64,000 nucleotides of DNA from Fischerella sp. CENA71. GTDB taxonomy: Bacteria > Cyanobacteriota > Cyanobacteriia > Cyanobacteriales > Nostocaceae. Where the stretch lies: contig JANBVI010000020.1 in the NCBI GenBank assembly GCA_024239075.1, forward strand, positions 124,001 through 188,000. The letters are read 5' to 3'. How positions within the stretch are numbered: the first letter of the stretch is position 1; each line of letters opens with the position of its first letter. The notes below the pieces were generated by a model. The model had not been told where the DNA came from, did not search any database, and saw only the letters and a list, made by a program, of their open reading frames with translations. Shown piece after piece: positions 37,598 through 46,210 of this stretch. Position numbers and translations under genes: made by a program.

Positions 37598-38491
37598 CTA
37601 ACGCATTTGATTTGGTTCTTCTAGGGGTCTACCCTTGGGAACCGGCAGGATGGGACGACGGTCATCATAAGGCATGGGGATGTACTGTACCGTTGGGCGT
37701 CCGCCTTGAGGTTGCGGATACAACTCCATCAGGTCGTAAACTATACGGGGCAGTCCGACTGTTACGGGCAGCCCCATCTCTGTTGCTTCTTCAACGGTAA
37801 TCGGATAGTCATGAGTAACCCGTCCTGTTGTTAAAGCTTCAACGATTTTTTCAATATCTTCTGGCTTAACTTTTTGTTTAGGTACATTGTCTTTTAGTAG
37901 AGTCCGCACAAAGCGCTGCACCTGCTGTATGGCCTTACGCGATAAGTCAGCCATAATCAGTGTTTGATCATCAATTTCACTGATGGGTTTATCTTCTAAA
38001 ATTTTTAAAATACTTGCCGCCGGGAAATTACCAAGTTGAGGATCAACAGGCCCTAAAACAGCATTGGCGTCCATGATAATTTCATCAGCAGCTAGGGCAA
38101 GCATAGTACCGCCACTCATAGCATAGTGGGGTACAAAAACTGTAACTTTAGAGGGATGACGAATTAATGCTCTAGCAATTTGCTCAGTAGCTAAAACTAA
38201 ACCACCGGGAGTATGTAAGATTAAGTCTATTGGCACATCTGGCGGAGTAAGGCGAATTGCCCGCAGAATCTGTTCCGAGTCTTCGATAGTTATGTAGCGT
38301 GATAGCGGAATTCCCAGTAAACTAATAGATTCTTGGCGATGAATTAGAAAAATTACTCTGCTTTTGCGTTGCTGCTGAAATTCTTGAAGGGCGCGGAAGC
38401 GACGATACTCAATCTGACGTTTTTGCCAAATCGGTTGAAAAGACGAAAAAAGCAGAAATATCAAGAATAAATCACCAATACCAAAACTCAT
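37598..38491 (-). CDS. Membrane-anchored ClpP-fold serine protease (SDH_sah family)
   Basis: 297 residues. An N-terminal hydrophobic segment (about 7-18) anchors it. The ClpP/crotonase-like body has ILHTPGGLVLATEQIARAL, the probable nucleophile Ser in HYAMSGGTMLALAADE, and PVDPQLG. Layout and motifs match the serine dehydrogenase proteinase (SDH_sah) family, related to SppA. It probably degrades membrane or signal-peptide fragments. A proline-rich C-terminus follows. Confidence 0.85.
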   Translation of the reverse strand: MSFGIGDLFLIFLLFSSFQPIWQKRQIEYRRFRALQEFQQQRKSRVIFLIHRQESISLLGIPLSRYITIEDSEQILRAIRLTPPDVPIDLILHTPGGLVLATEQIARALIRHPSKVTVFVPHYAMSGGTMLALAADEIIMDANAVLGPVDPQLGNFPAASILKILEDKPISEIDDQTLIMADLSRKAIQQVQRFVRTLLKDNVPKQKVKPEDIEKIVEALTTGRVTHDYPITVEEATEMGLPVTVGLPRIVYDLMELYPQPQGGRPTVQYIPMPYDDRRPILPVPKGRPLEEPNQMR

Positions 38492-38662
38492 AGATTTGAA
38501 TATTTAAAAATAACGGTTTGTCGTCATTATTGTCCCAATTTTTGAGAATTGGCAGTTCTATCTGAAGAAACAAAAGCGTATTGGGTATTGGGCATGGGGT
38601 ATGGGGCAACAAGTTCTTGAATTTTTAATTTTTAATTGATGTGTCCCCCTTGTCCCTCTTAC

Positions 38663-38697
38663 CAATTTTTAATTTTTAATTTTTAATTTTTAATTAT
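38663..38697. repeat. AATTTTT heptamer repeats
   Basis: At least four tandem AATTTTT units just downstream of the WD40 kinase gene. Confidence 0.75.
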
Positions 38698-38713
38698 TTT
38701 GTCCCCAATCTCC

Positions 38714-40516
38714 TCAGCTGCATCGCCAAATTTTGATGGTGTCGTCATCACTACCACTGATTAAAATTTGCCCACTTGGGCTATAGGTGACAGACCGGAT
38801 ATAGTTCAAATGACCAGTTAGAGTGCAAATTTCTTTACCTGTACTGACGTGCCAAATTTTGATGGTTTTGTCCCAACTACCGCTTGCTAACCACTGTCCA
38901 TCAGGACTAAAGGCAAGTGACCATACTGAATTAGAATGCCCTGTGAGGGTGCAAATTTCTTGACCTGTACTTACTAACCATAGTTTGATAGTAGAGTCTG
39001 AGCTGCCACTGGCGATCATTTCGCCATCTGGACTGAAGGCGATCGCATTCACAAAAAATGAATGTCCCTTCAAAGTGCGAATTTCTTGACCTGTATTTAT
39101 GTACCACAGTTTGACTGTGTAATCAGCACTACCACTGGCAATCACTTCTCGATTCGGACTCCAAGCAACAGACCAAACAGTATCAGTATGGCCAACAAAA
39201 GTCCGAATTTCTCTACCTGTACTCACTTGCCATAGTTTAATCTTACAATCAGCACTGCCACTAACCAGCATTTGTCCATTCGGGCTAAAGCTGACAGAAT
39301 TCACCCCATTGGTATGACTCCTCAGAGTACGAATTGCTTTACCAGAACTAATTAACCACAGTTTAATAGTCTCATCCCAACCCGCACTGGCAAGAATTTC
39401 TCCATCTGGGCTGAAGGTAACACTACTAACCATACTGGAATGACCAGAAAACCAACGACCAAGGCTACGTAGTAACTTACCACTCTCCAATTGCCACAGT
39501 TTGATCGTAGTGTCACTACTACCACTTGCTAAAAGCTGACCGTCACTATTAACTGCTACAGTTTGCACCATGCTGGCATGGCCTTTGAGAGTATTTACAC
39601 ACTCCCATTCCCCTTGACTCAGTAAAGTAGTAGTTTGAGTGTGAGTGTTTGGAGTGATAATTTGTGTGGGGGGTACAGAAGAATCTTCCTCAAACTCACT
39701 ATCTAGTAGATTTAACCACTCTTGTACGCTTTGAGGACGCTGCTTGGATTGCAATTCCATACCGCGCAGAATTGCTAGATTTACCTTGTGGCTAAGATTG
39801 GGATTGTAGTACAGTGGTGGTCTAAGAGAAATGTTGCGCCGTCTCTCTTCTGCACTGGTTGGTATGATCCCAGTCACCAAGCTATATAAGGTAGCTGCTA
39901 AACCATAAACATCGATGTATTCTCCCCGTGGTGCTTCCAATTCGTATTGTTCGGGAGGGGCAAAACCAGGAGTACGATAGACTGTATGCTTTTGTACAAC
40001 GTTGGGAATAAATTCTCTGGCAATACCAAAATCAATCAAAACAGCTTCTAATTTATCGTTGCGAAGCATAATATTGCGTGGCTTTATGTCCCGGTGTAGC
40101 AAGCCTTTGCGGTGAATCATGTCTACAGCAGCGCCCACTTGCCGTATGTAAAGCAGTGCTTCTACTTCTGGTAGTATTCCTAGTCGCTGTAAGCGCTTAC
40201 CCATATCTTCACCTTCGATGTACTCCATCACCATACAAGGCATATTTGCTTCATCGAAGATATTTTCTATTTGGACTATATGCGGATGGCGACACACAGC
40301 CAGTCTCACAGCTTCATCCCGAAAGTCAAGCCTCAACTTGTCTCGGTGCGGTTTCCAGGCAGGGTTATTGAAGATTTCTTCTTTTAATGTTTTAATAACC
40401 CGCAGTTCTCCATTTTCGTTGGTGGCGAGGTAGGTAATACCAATTCCCCCCTCACCTAGTTTTCTTTGGATTATATATCGTCCCCCAAACAACCGTTGTC
40501 CTGGATTCCAAACCAT
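38714..40516 (-). CDS. Ser/Thr kinase with seven C-terminal WD40 repeats
   Basis: 600 residues. Kinase domain (about 10-270): GEGGIGITYL, VAIK-type K42, LLHRDIKPRN, IDFGIARE and PGFAPPEQ. After a short linker come seven WD40 repeats (about 305-600), each ending with an xSGSxDxTIKLW-like block, enough for one closed seven-blade propeller. No membrane helix. Such kinases are frequent in filamentous cyanobacteria; the propeller probably binds a substrate or partner. Confidence 0.93.
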   Translation of the reverse strand: MVWNPGQRLFGGRYIIQRKLGEGGIGITYLATNENGELRVIKTLKEEIFNNPAWKPHRDKLRLDFRDEAVRLAVCRHPHIVQIENIFDEANMPCMVMEYIEGEDMGKRLQRLGILPEVEALLYIRQVGAAVDMIHRKGLLHRDIKPRNIMLRNDKLEAVLIDFGIAREFIPNVVQKHTVYRTPGFAPPEQYELEAPRGEYIDVYGLAATLYSLVTGIIPTSAEERRRNISLRPPLYYNPNLSHKVNLAILRGMELQSKQRPQSVQEWLNLLDSEFEEDSSVPPTQIITPNTHTQTTTLLSQGEWECVNTLKGHASMVQTVAVNSDGQLLASGSSDTTIKLWQLESGKLLRSLGRWFSGHSSMVSSVTFSPDGEILASAGWDETIKLWLISSGKAIRTLRSHTNGVNSVSFSPNGQMLVSGSADCKIKLWQVSTGREIRTFVGHTDTVWSVAWSPNREVIASGSADYTVKLWYINTGQEIRTLKGHSFFVNAIAFSPDGEMIASGSSDSTIKLWLVSTGQEICTLTGHSNSVWSLAFSPDGQWLASGSWDKTIKIWHVSTGKEICTLTGHLNYIRSVTYSPSGQILISGSDDDTIKIWRCS

Positions 40517-40977
40517 TAGTAATTATTGCTAAATCTGCTATTTATTTTGACCGATAATTCCTTAATGGTACAAGCACTCATATTCCATAGGGAAGTAATC
40601 CAAAATTCCATTTAAAAAAGGGGTGTGGGGGTGTAAAGGTATAGGGGTGTAAGAATATTCATATTTTTATTCACTCTGGTGTACGCAATTTATGATATTG
40701 GACTCCTATTTAATTTTTTAATAGAACTCAGTACACTTTCTGTTCCCTATTCCCGTTTCCTGTTAAGAGCCTGAACTAATCACTTCATAAACCAAACCAG
40801 ATTACTATAGCTACTCATTAAAATTATTAATATTTATCTTGCGTAATTTTTGTGTTTTGGGGTGTAGGACATAATGTTGATTTTTAGATTGCATTTTTAT
40901 TAATAAAAAATATACTTTATATCTGGAAAGCAGGAAGCTGATAATGTAGTTTTTATCATTCCTGCTGAGATCGAGAT
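40517..40977. other. Divergent intergenic region
   Basis: 461 bp, no gene. A G-rich tract with three or four GGGGTGT-type repeats lies at 40619-40652. The rest is A+T-rich and includes the promoter area for the gene at 40978. Confidence 0.5.
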
Positions 40978-41895
40978 ATGACCGCAATGCTAAAAAATCT
41001 AAAATTGAGACAAAAATTTACAATATTACTAATTCTTATTCTTGTGTTTGGTTTGGGCTTGAGTGGGTTGAGTCTATCTTCGTTACTCAGGCAAAATGCT
41101 AAACAAGAAATTGCTAACAATGCTTTGTCACTCATTGAAACGATTACTGCATTGCGTGAGTATACAGTTTCTCAAGTCACGCCAGAACTAGTTGATAAAT
41201 TGGAAACGAAATTCTTGCCACAAACGGTATCTGCTTATTCAGCTAGAGAAGTATTTGAAATTTTGCGAAAAAAACCAGAATATAAAGACTTTTTTTATAA
41301 GGAAGCAGCACTCAATCCTACAAGTTTAAGGGATAAAGCTGATTCTTTTGAATCAGATATTATCAAGCGTTTTACTGATGAAAAAGATTTAAAAGAGTTA
41401 AATGGTTTTCGTTCATTACCTAGTGGGGATATTTTCTATATCGCTCGTCCGCTCAAGCTGACTCAACAAGCTTGCTTGAGGTGTCACAGTACTCCTGACG
41501 TTGCACCGAAAACGATGATTGAGCGTTATGGTGCAGAAAACGGATTTGGATGGCAATTGAATAGTATTATTGGCGCGCAGATAATTTCTTTGCCAGCTAG
41601 CAAAGTGATTGAAAAAGCACATAAATCTTCTTTTGTAATTATTCTAATTGTCTCTGCTGTTTTTATTTGTGTTGTGCTTTTAGTCAACATTTTCTTAGAA
41701 CGCCAAGTTATTCGTCCTTTAAAACGTCTAACTCGTGTAGCTGAGGAAGTTAGCACAGGACATATGGATGTTGAATTTAAGCAAATCACTAATGATGAGA
41801 TTGGTAATCTTGCTAAGGCTTTTAAACGCATGAAGTTAAGTTTAGAAATGGCAATGAAAAGACTGAAAAGAAATACTGGAACTACAGAAATTTAA
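40978..41895 (+). CDS. DUF3365 (Tll0287-like) membrane sensor with CxxCH haem motif and HAMP, copy 1
   Basis: 305 residues. Membrane helix 13-36, a periplasmic DUF3365 domain with C166-x-x-C169-H170 (CLRCH) for covalent haem c, a second helix about 218-240, and a HAMP domain (about 241-295, RQVIRPLKRL ... EEVSTGHMDVEF). It stops after HAMP with a basic tail: no kinase, methyl-accepting or cyclase output. It may pair with another protein, for example the nearby Ser/Thr kinase. Haem could sense redox state, oxygen or NO; that is inference. Confidence 0.85.
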   Translation: MTAMLKNLKLRQKFTILLILILVFGLGLSGLSLSSLLRQNAKQEIANNALSLIETITALREYTVSQVTPELVDKLETKFLPQTVSAYSAREVFEILRKKPEYKDFFYKEAALNPTSLRDKADSFESDIIKRFTDEKDLKELNGFRSLPSGDIFYIARPLKLTQQACLRCHSTPDVAPKTMIERYGAENGFGWQLNSIIGAQIISLPASKVIEKAHKSSFVIILIVSAVFICVVLLVNIFLERQVIRPLKRLTRVAEEVSTGHMDVEFKQITNDEIGNLAKAFKRMKLSLEMAMKRLKRNTGTTEI

Positions 41896-42030
41896 TATTT
41901 GTCAATCAAACATAAAAAATATGTTATATATTTCAATTGTGGTGAGATGAACAAATATAATTTACTTCCTACAATTATTTGCCAAACATCATGAACTCTA
42001 TAAAGAAAAAATTAACTAGTATGATGTTAA

Positions 42031-42999
42031 ATGGTTAAAGTTATGCTAAAAAACTTACGATTGAAACAAAAAGTTACGATTTTATTACTTGTAATTCTGA
42101 CATTTGGTTTAAGCTTGAGTGGTTTGGCTTTATCTTCTGTTTTAAGGCAAAATGCCAAACAAGAAATTACCTCTACAGCTTTGATGTTAATGGAAACTAT
42201 GATTGCTGTTCGGCAGTACACTAGCAATCAAGTTAATCCAGAACTTGTTGATAAATTGGAAACTGAGTTTTTACCGCAATCAATACCTAGTTACTCAGCA
42301 AGGGAAGTTTTTGAGAATTTGCGACAAAAACAAGATTATCGAGATTTCTTTTATAAAGAACCAACCTTAAATCCAACTAATCTGCGGGATAAGGCTGATA
42401 GCTTTGAGACACAAGTTGTTAATAGTTTTCGGGCTAACAAAAATTTAAAAGAAACAAGTGGATTTCGCTCGCTTCCCGGCGGAGATATTTTTTACATTGC
42501 TCGTCCACTTACTGTTTCTGCTCCAAAATGCCTAGAATGCCATAGTACGCCAGATAAAGCACCAAAAAGTATGGTAGATCGCTATGGTACAGCTAACGGT
42601 TTTAACTGGCAATTAGGTGAAATTATAGGCGCGCAAATTATTTCTGTACCAGCTAGCAGAGTAATTCAAAAAGCAAACCAATCTTCTCTGTTAATTGTTG
42701 GACTTGTATCTCTTGTTTTTGTGATCGTAATTGTTTTAGTTAACATCTTTTTGAATCGACAAGTAGTTCTTCCTCTCAAACGCATCACTCGTGTAGCAGA
42801 AGAAGTCAGCACGGGACATATGGAGGTTGAGTTTGAACAGTTATCTAATGATGAAATTGGTAATCTCGCCAAAGCTTTTAAACGCATGAAGTTAAGTTTA
42901 GAAATGGCCATGAAACGGCTCAAACGCACTCCTGGAAATACGCATGGTACACATGGTACAGGAGGTATGGGGAGTACTGGAAGTATTGACTACCCTTAA
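42031..42999 (+). CDS. DUF3365 membrane sensor with CxxCH and HAMP, copy 2
   Basis: 322 residues, a tandem duplicate of the gene at 40978 with the same order: membrane helix, DUF3365 with CLECH, second helix, HAMP. It ends with an extra Gly/Thr/His-rich tail (GNTHGTHGTGGMGSTGS). An alternative start is the Met at residue 5. The spacer of 135 bp is short enough for one transcript. A terminator follows at 43074. Confidence 0.85.
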   Translation: MVKVMLKNLRLKQKVTILLLVILTFGLSLSGLALSSVLRQNAKQEITSTALMLMETMIAVRQYTSNQVNPELVDKLETEFLPQSIPSYSAREVFENLRQKQDYRDFFYKEPTLNPTNLRDKADSFETQVVNSFRANKNLKETSGFRSLPGGDIFYIARPLTVSAPKCLECHSTPDKAPKSMVDRYGTANGFNWQLGEIIGAQIISVPASRVIQKANQSSLLIVGLVSLVFVIVIVLVNIFLNRQVVLPLKRITRVAEEVSTGHMEVEFEQLSNDEIGNLAKAFKRMKLSLEMAMKRLKRTPGNTHGTHGTGGMGSTGSIDYP

Positions 43000-43073
43000 G
43001 GTGAATAGTAATAGAATTGTGATTTGAAAAAATACCCGGCGATGTTCGCCCTGCGCTGTTACACGCAACTTAC

Positions 43074-43098
43074 GCCTGCCTACGCAGGCTATTTATTA
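43074..43098 (+). terminator. Terminator after the DUF3365 pair
   Basis: GCCTGC, loop CTAC, GCAGGC, followed by TATTTATT, between convergent genes. Confidence 0.6.
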
Positions 43099-43112
43099 TA
43101 TAGAATAATTTT

Positions 43113-44588
43113 CTACGAAAATAAGCGTCTAGTAAATTCCAATGCGGCTTCTGACTCTGGTATTTCTCTGGCTAAGAGTTCTACAAATTGGTAAGGTGTC
43201 GTTTGGGGATTTTCAGCTAAGATATCTTCTACAATTAGGCTGGCGATGGGACCAATATAGAAGGCTAAAGCATCTTGACAACGCCGTATAAATGCAGCGT
43301 TGAGTGAAGTTATTTGTTGCTGATTTTGATTCGTTTGTGAGTTTTGATAATTCGGTTGATTTTGATAAGTTTGTCGATTTGGAAAACTTGGTTGATTTTG
43401 ATTCGTTTGTGAGTTTTGATAATTCGGTTGATTTTGATAAGTTTGTCGATTTGGAGAACTTGGTTGATTTTGATTCGTTTGTGAATTTTGATAATTCGGT
43501 TGATTTTGATAAGTTTGTCGATTTGGGAAATTTGGTTGATTTTGATTTGTTTGTGGATGGCGAGAAGTTTGTTGATTTGATGGTTTACTCAGCACCGTTT
43601 CATCTAAATCTGAATTAGTAGACTGAGATTGAGATATTGTTAGGGTTGTTTGAGCATCCGGAGCAAGTATGGTGGGAGGAACATCAAACATTGTTGATGA
43701 TGATGCTGTTTGGGGTTTTCCTAAAAGCTCAAGATCCCTTAAAACTTCTTGAGATGTTTGATATCTATACCTGGGTGTATCTGACAGCATTTTATCCAGG
43801 ATTTGAGCAAATTCATCGCTGACATAAGTGTAAAAACGCCACTTCCACTCCAAGCTGTACTGATCCATGAGCAAGGATGGGTCTTTACCTGTAAGTAGTA
43901 CAATTGCTGTGACTCCCAAAGCATAGAGATCACTGCTAGGAGAACACAACCCCAAGCTGATTTGTTCTCGGGGGGCGTATCCTACTTTCCCGACCAAAGA
44001 CATTTTACCTACAAAGGTCGCTTGGTTGGTATTAGTAACTTCATTGAGATCAGCTATTTGTTTTCCTACTCCAAAGTCAATTAAGACGGGCAAAATATTA
44101 CCTTCAGGTAACATGATATTGTCAGGTGAAATATCCCGATGAATAATATGATGCTGATGTATGTACTCTAAAATAGGCAATAGATTTTTTAACCACTGAA
44201 TGACTTCTTCTTCAGTAAAAGTTTGTCCTTGAAGTTGGCGATCGCGTAATAAGGCTGAGTAAGTTTTACCATTCACATATTCTTGTACTAAAAAAAGGCG
44301 ACCATCTCCTTCAAAACAAGCCAAAAAACGAGGTATTTGTGGATGTTCTAACTGGTGAAGAATTTTTGCTTCTCTTTTAAACAAATTGCGACATTTTTCT
44401 AATCCTCCTCCCCCTGTCCCAATCGGCGCAAATTCCTTAAGGACACAAGCTTCATTAAAGCGACGAGTATCAAACGCTAAGTAGGTTCGCCCCAGACCCC
44501 CCTGTCCTAGCAGTTGTTGGATGATGTAACGATTATCAATTAATGTTCCTGAAGGTATTTCTGGTTTGACTAAGGGGATCTGAGACAT
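43113..44588 (-). CDS. Ser/Thr kinase with Asn/Gln-rich repeats and a C-terminal helical domain
   Basis: 491 residues. Kinase domain (about 18-285): LGQGGLGRTY, K51, HRDISPDN at 150-157, DFG at 171-173, YAPREQ. In the catalytic loop the usual Lys (HRDxK) is Ser154; Asp152 and Asn157 are kept. Next comes an N/Q/P-rich linker with three 24-residue repeats (NRQTYQNQPNYQNSQTNQNQ plus four). The C-terminus (about 425-491; CQDALAFYIGPIASLIVEDIL) is a compact helical domain found at the end of other cyanobacterial kinases. Cytoplasmic. It is convergent with the DUF3365 pair. Confidence 0.9.
   Translation of the reverse strand: MSQIPLVKPEIPSGTLIDNRYIIQQLLGQGGLGRTYLAFDTRRFNEACVLKEFAPIGTGGGGLEKCRNLFKREAKILHQLEHPQIPRFLACFEGDGRLFLVQEYVNGKTYSALLRDRQLQGQTFTEEEVIQWLKNLLPILEYIHQHHIIHRDISPDNIMLPEGNILPVLIDFGVGKQIADLNEVTNTNQATFVGKMSLVGKVGYAPREQISLGLCSPSSDLYALGVTAIVLLTGKDPSLLMDQYSLEWKWRFYTYVSDEFAQILDKMLSDTPRYRYQTSQEVLRDLELLGKPQTASSSTMFDVPPTILAPDAQTTLTISQSQSTNSDLDETVLSKPSNQQTSRHPQTNQNQPNFPNRQTYQNQPNYQNSQTNQNQPSSPNRQTYQNQPNYQNSQTNQNQPSFPNRQTYQNQPNYQNSQTNQNQQQITSLNAAFIRRCQDALAFYIGPIASLIVEDILAENPQTTPYQFVELLAREIPESEAALEFTRRLFS
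43321..43536. repeat. Three 72-bp in-frame tandem repeats
   Basis: Units start at 43321, 43393 and 43465, and a partial fourth at 43537. They encode the Asn/Gln-rich kinase linker and differ at few bases, so the array is young. The plus-strand Asp/Phe-rich frame here is a shadow. Confidence 0.9.
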
Positions 44589-44959
44589 ATCATGAGACTC
44601 CTAATGATTTCGCATATCGAAATTTGTTTACATATAACTTCAACTCCTAGCCTATGAGTTTTCGTACAAGAAATCCAAAATATATATGAATCTACACTTT
44701 TATATGTAAAGCTCTCTAAACATAAATTTTTGATGAATTTTAAATTTGGATTTCCAGACTTACTTTTGGAGAATACACGTTGAAGTTTTGACATTAAATG
44801 ACTATTGTAAAAGCCAATAAGTTTCTGTTTGAGATATTTGTTAACATCATCAATTACTAGCACCCTAAATATTTATTAGGTATAAGATCAAAAAATATGC
44901 AAATATTTTATTAATTTTTATTAACTATTATGCAACTATTGAGTTAATTGCTTGCTAAT
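44589..44959. other. Intergenic region upstream of the N/Q-rich kinase
   Basis: 371 A+T-rich bases; presumably the kinase promoter. A minus-strand frame across it has no ribosome site or recognisable domain and overlaps the kinase start. Confidence 0.4.
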
Positions 44960-45862
44960 TTACTTTGTCGGGTTAGAGGTTTCTGGTATGAGAACAGCAG
45001 GTGTTTGCTTTACTTTTGGCTCTATAGGCTGAACTTTTTCTACTAACTTAATAAATTCCTGGTAATTAGGTATTTTAGCAGCAGGAATGTAACCTGCATC
45101 GGCAGTAATATCGGCAGGTGCATCATTCATGGCTTTTTGGATTTGTTGTTGGAGATTGCGATCTACTGTTGGCGCAAGTAACATTACTCCAGAAGGAATC
45201 CAGCGACTAATGTGTAAAGTTCTAAACTTGGTCGTAGTGAAACTGCGACGATGTACCTCAAAATCTTGCTCTGATATAGCACCAGCATCAACTGTCCCGT
45301 TTTCAATCCATTCAAGTACAGTTTTAGGAGTGGGAGCAAAACGAATTTGAGCCAAAGTTAAACCATAGAGATCGTACAAAGGGACATAGTAGCCAGCAGC
45401 AGAACCAATTTCTCCTAAAGCAACAGTTTTGTTAGACAAATCTGATATTTTATTGATTGGTTTATCATCTCGGACAATTAATAAAGAACGTTGTCTATTA
45501 CTAACTCCTTCCATGGAAAATAAAGGAATGTAAAGTTCTTTGCCGATCGCGATCGCAGCTAAACCCGGAGGTGCAAATACTAATTCCCATTTTTTGTTGT
45601 GAATTTGGTCAATTGCTTGCAATTCGTTGTAAGCTGGCTCCAAATCCACAATTGACTTAGTTTGTGATGCAATGTAATCTTTAAAGCGCTCATACTTATC
45701 AAGCGATAACTTTCCTTCTCCGTAGCTAATCACCCCGATAGTCAGTCTGTCAGGACTCTCGCTTGTTTTTGGTTGTGAGTCACATCCGAATCCAAATAAC
45801 CCTATTAATGCCACTAGCTGAAAGAGTAAAAAACGTGACTGAATAAAAATATTAATTTTCAT
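44960..45862 (-). CDS. PhnD-like phosphate/phosphonate-binding lipoprotein
   Basis: 300 residues. A lipoprotein signal with lipobox LFGFGC (C27). The body follows periplasmic phosphonate-binding PhnD-type proteins: RLTIGVISYGEGKLSLDKYERF, ELVFAPPGLAAIAIG, KTVALGEIGSAAGYYVPLYDLYG and GTVDAGAISEQDF. No PhnC or PhnE subunits are adjacent, so it is an orphan and may feed a distant transporter or act as a sensor partner. Confidence 0.85.
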   Translation of the reverse strand: MKINIFIQSRFLLFQLVALIGLFGFGCDSQPKTSESPDRLTIGVISYGEGKLSLDKYERFKDYIASQTKSIVDLEPAYNELQAIDQIHNKKWELVFAPPGLAAIAIGKELYIPLFSMEGVSNRQRSLLIVRDDKPINKISDLSNKTVALGEIGSAAGYYVPLYDLYGLTLAQIRFAPTPKTVLEWIENGTVDAGAISEQDFEVHRRSFTTTKFRTLHISRWIPSGVMLLAPTVDRNLQQQIQKAMNDAPADITADAGYIPAAKIPNYQEFIKLVEKVQPIEPKVKQTPAVLIPETSNPTK

Positions 45863-46210
45863 AATTTTAGTTACAACAGCAGGAGATGATCAGGCGCAAT
45901 TAATTTCAATGATCGTACTTCGATCTCCTTGCAAAAGGCGATCGCACAAAAAAGTTAACCTTTTTTACGACAAATGTTGCTATTTGAAAATATATCTTGA
46001 CTAATGTGGTTTGATTTTGATCATGATGGAAGAAATAAGTTCTGTTGTTTGGAACAACCAACAAACAACAACAATCTAAATAAATACCTTCACATCTATG
46101 CTTATTCCGTTAAATTACGAAGAAATTATCAAAAATAATCCGGAAAATTACCCATAATTCCTGTAGGATACGGGTATGGCTTTAACCAGAGAATAGGTAT
46201 AATAAATTTC
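45863..46210. other. Divergent intergenic region
   Basis: 348 bp, A+T-rich; holds promoters of the PhnD-like and FHA-ABC genes. A HIP1-like site (GCGATCGC) is at about 45938. No other feature. Confidence 0.4.

Noticed and set aside
43304-43618. Plus-strand Asp/Phe-rich repeat protein
   Set aside because: Antisense reading of the 72-bp repeats in the kinase linker; no ribosome site.
44570-44863. 97-residue minus frame
   Set aside because: No ribosome site, no domain, overlaps the start of the N/Q-rich kinase.
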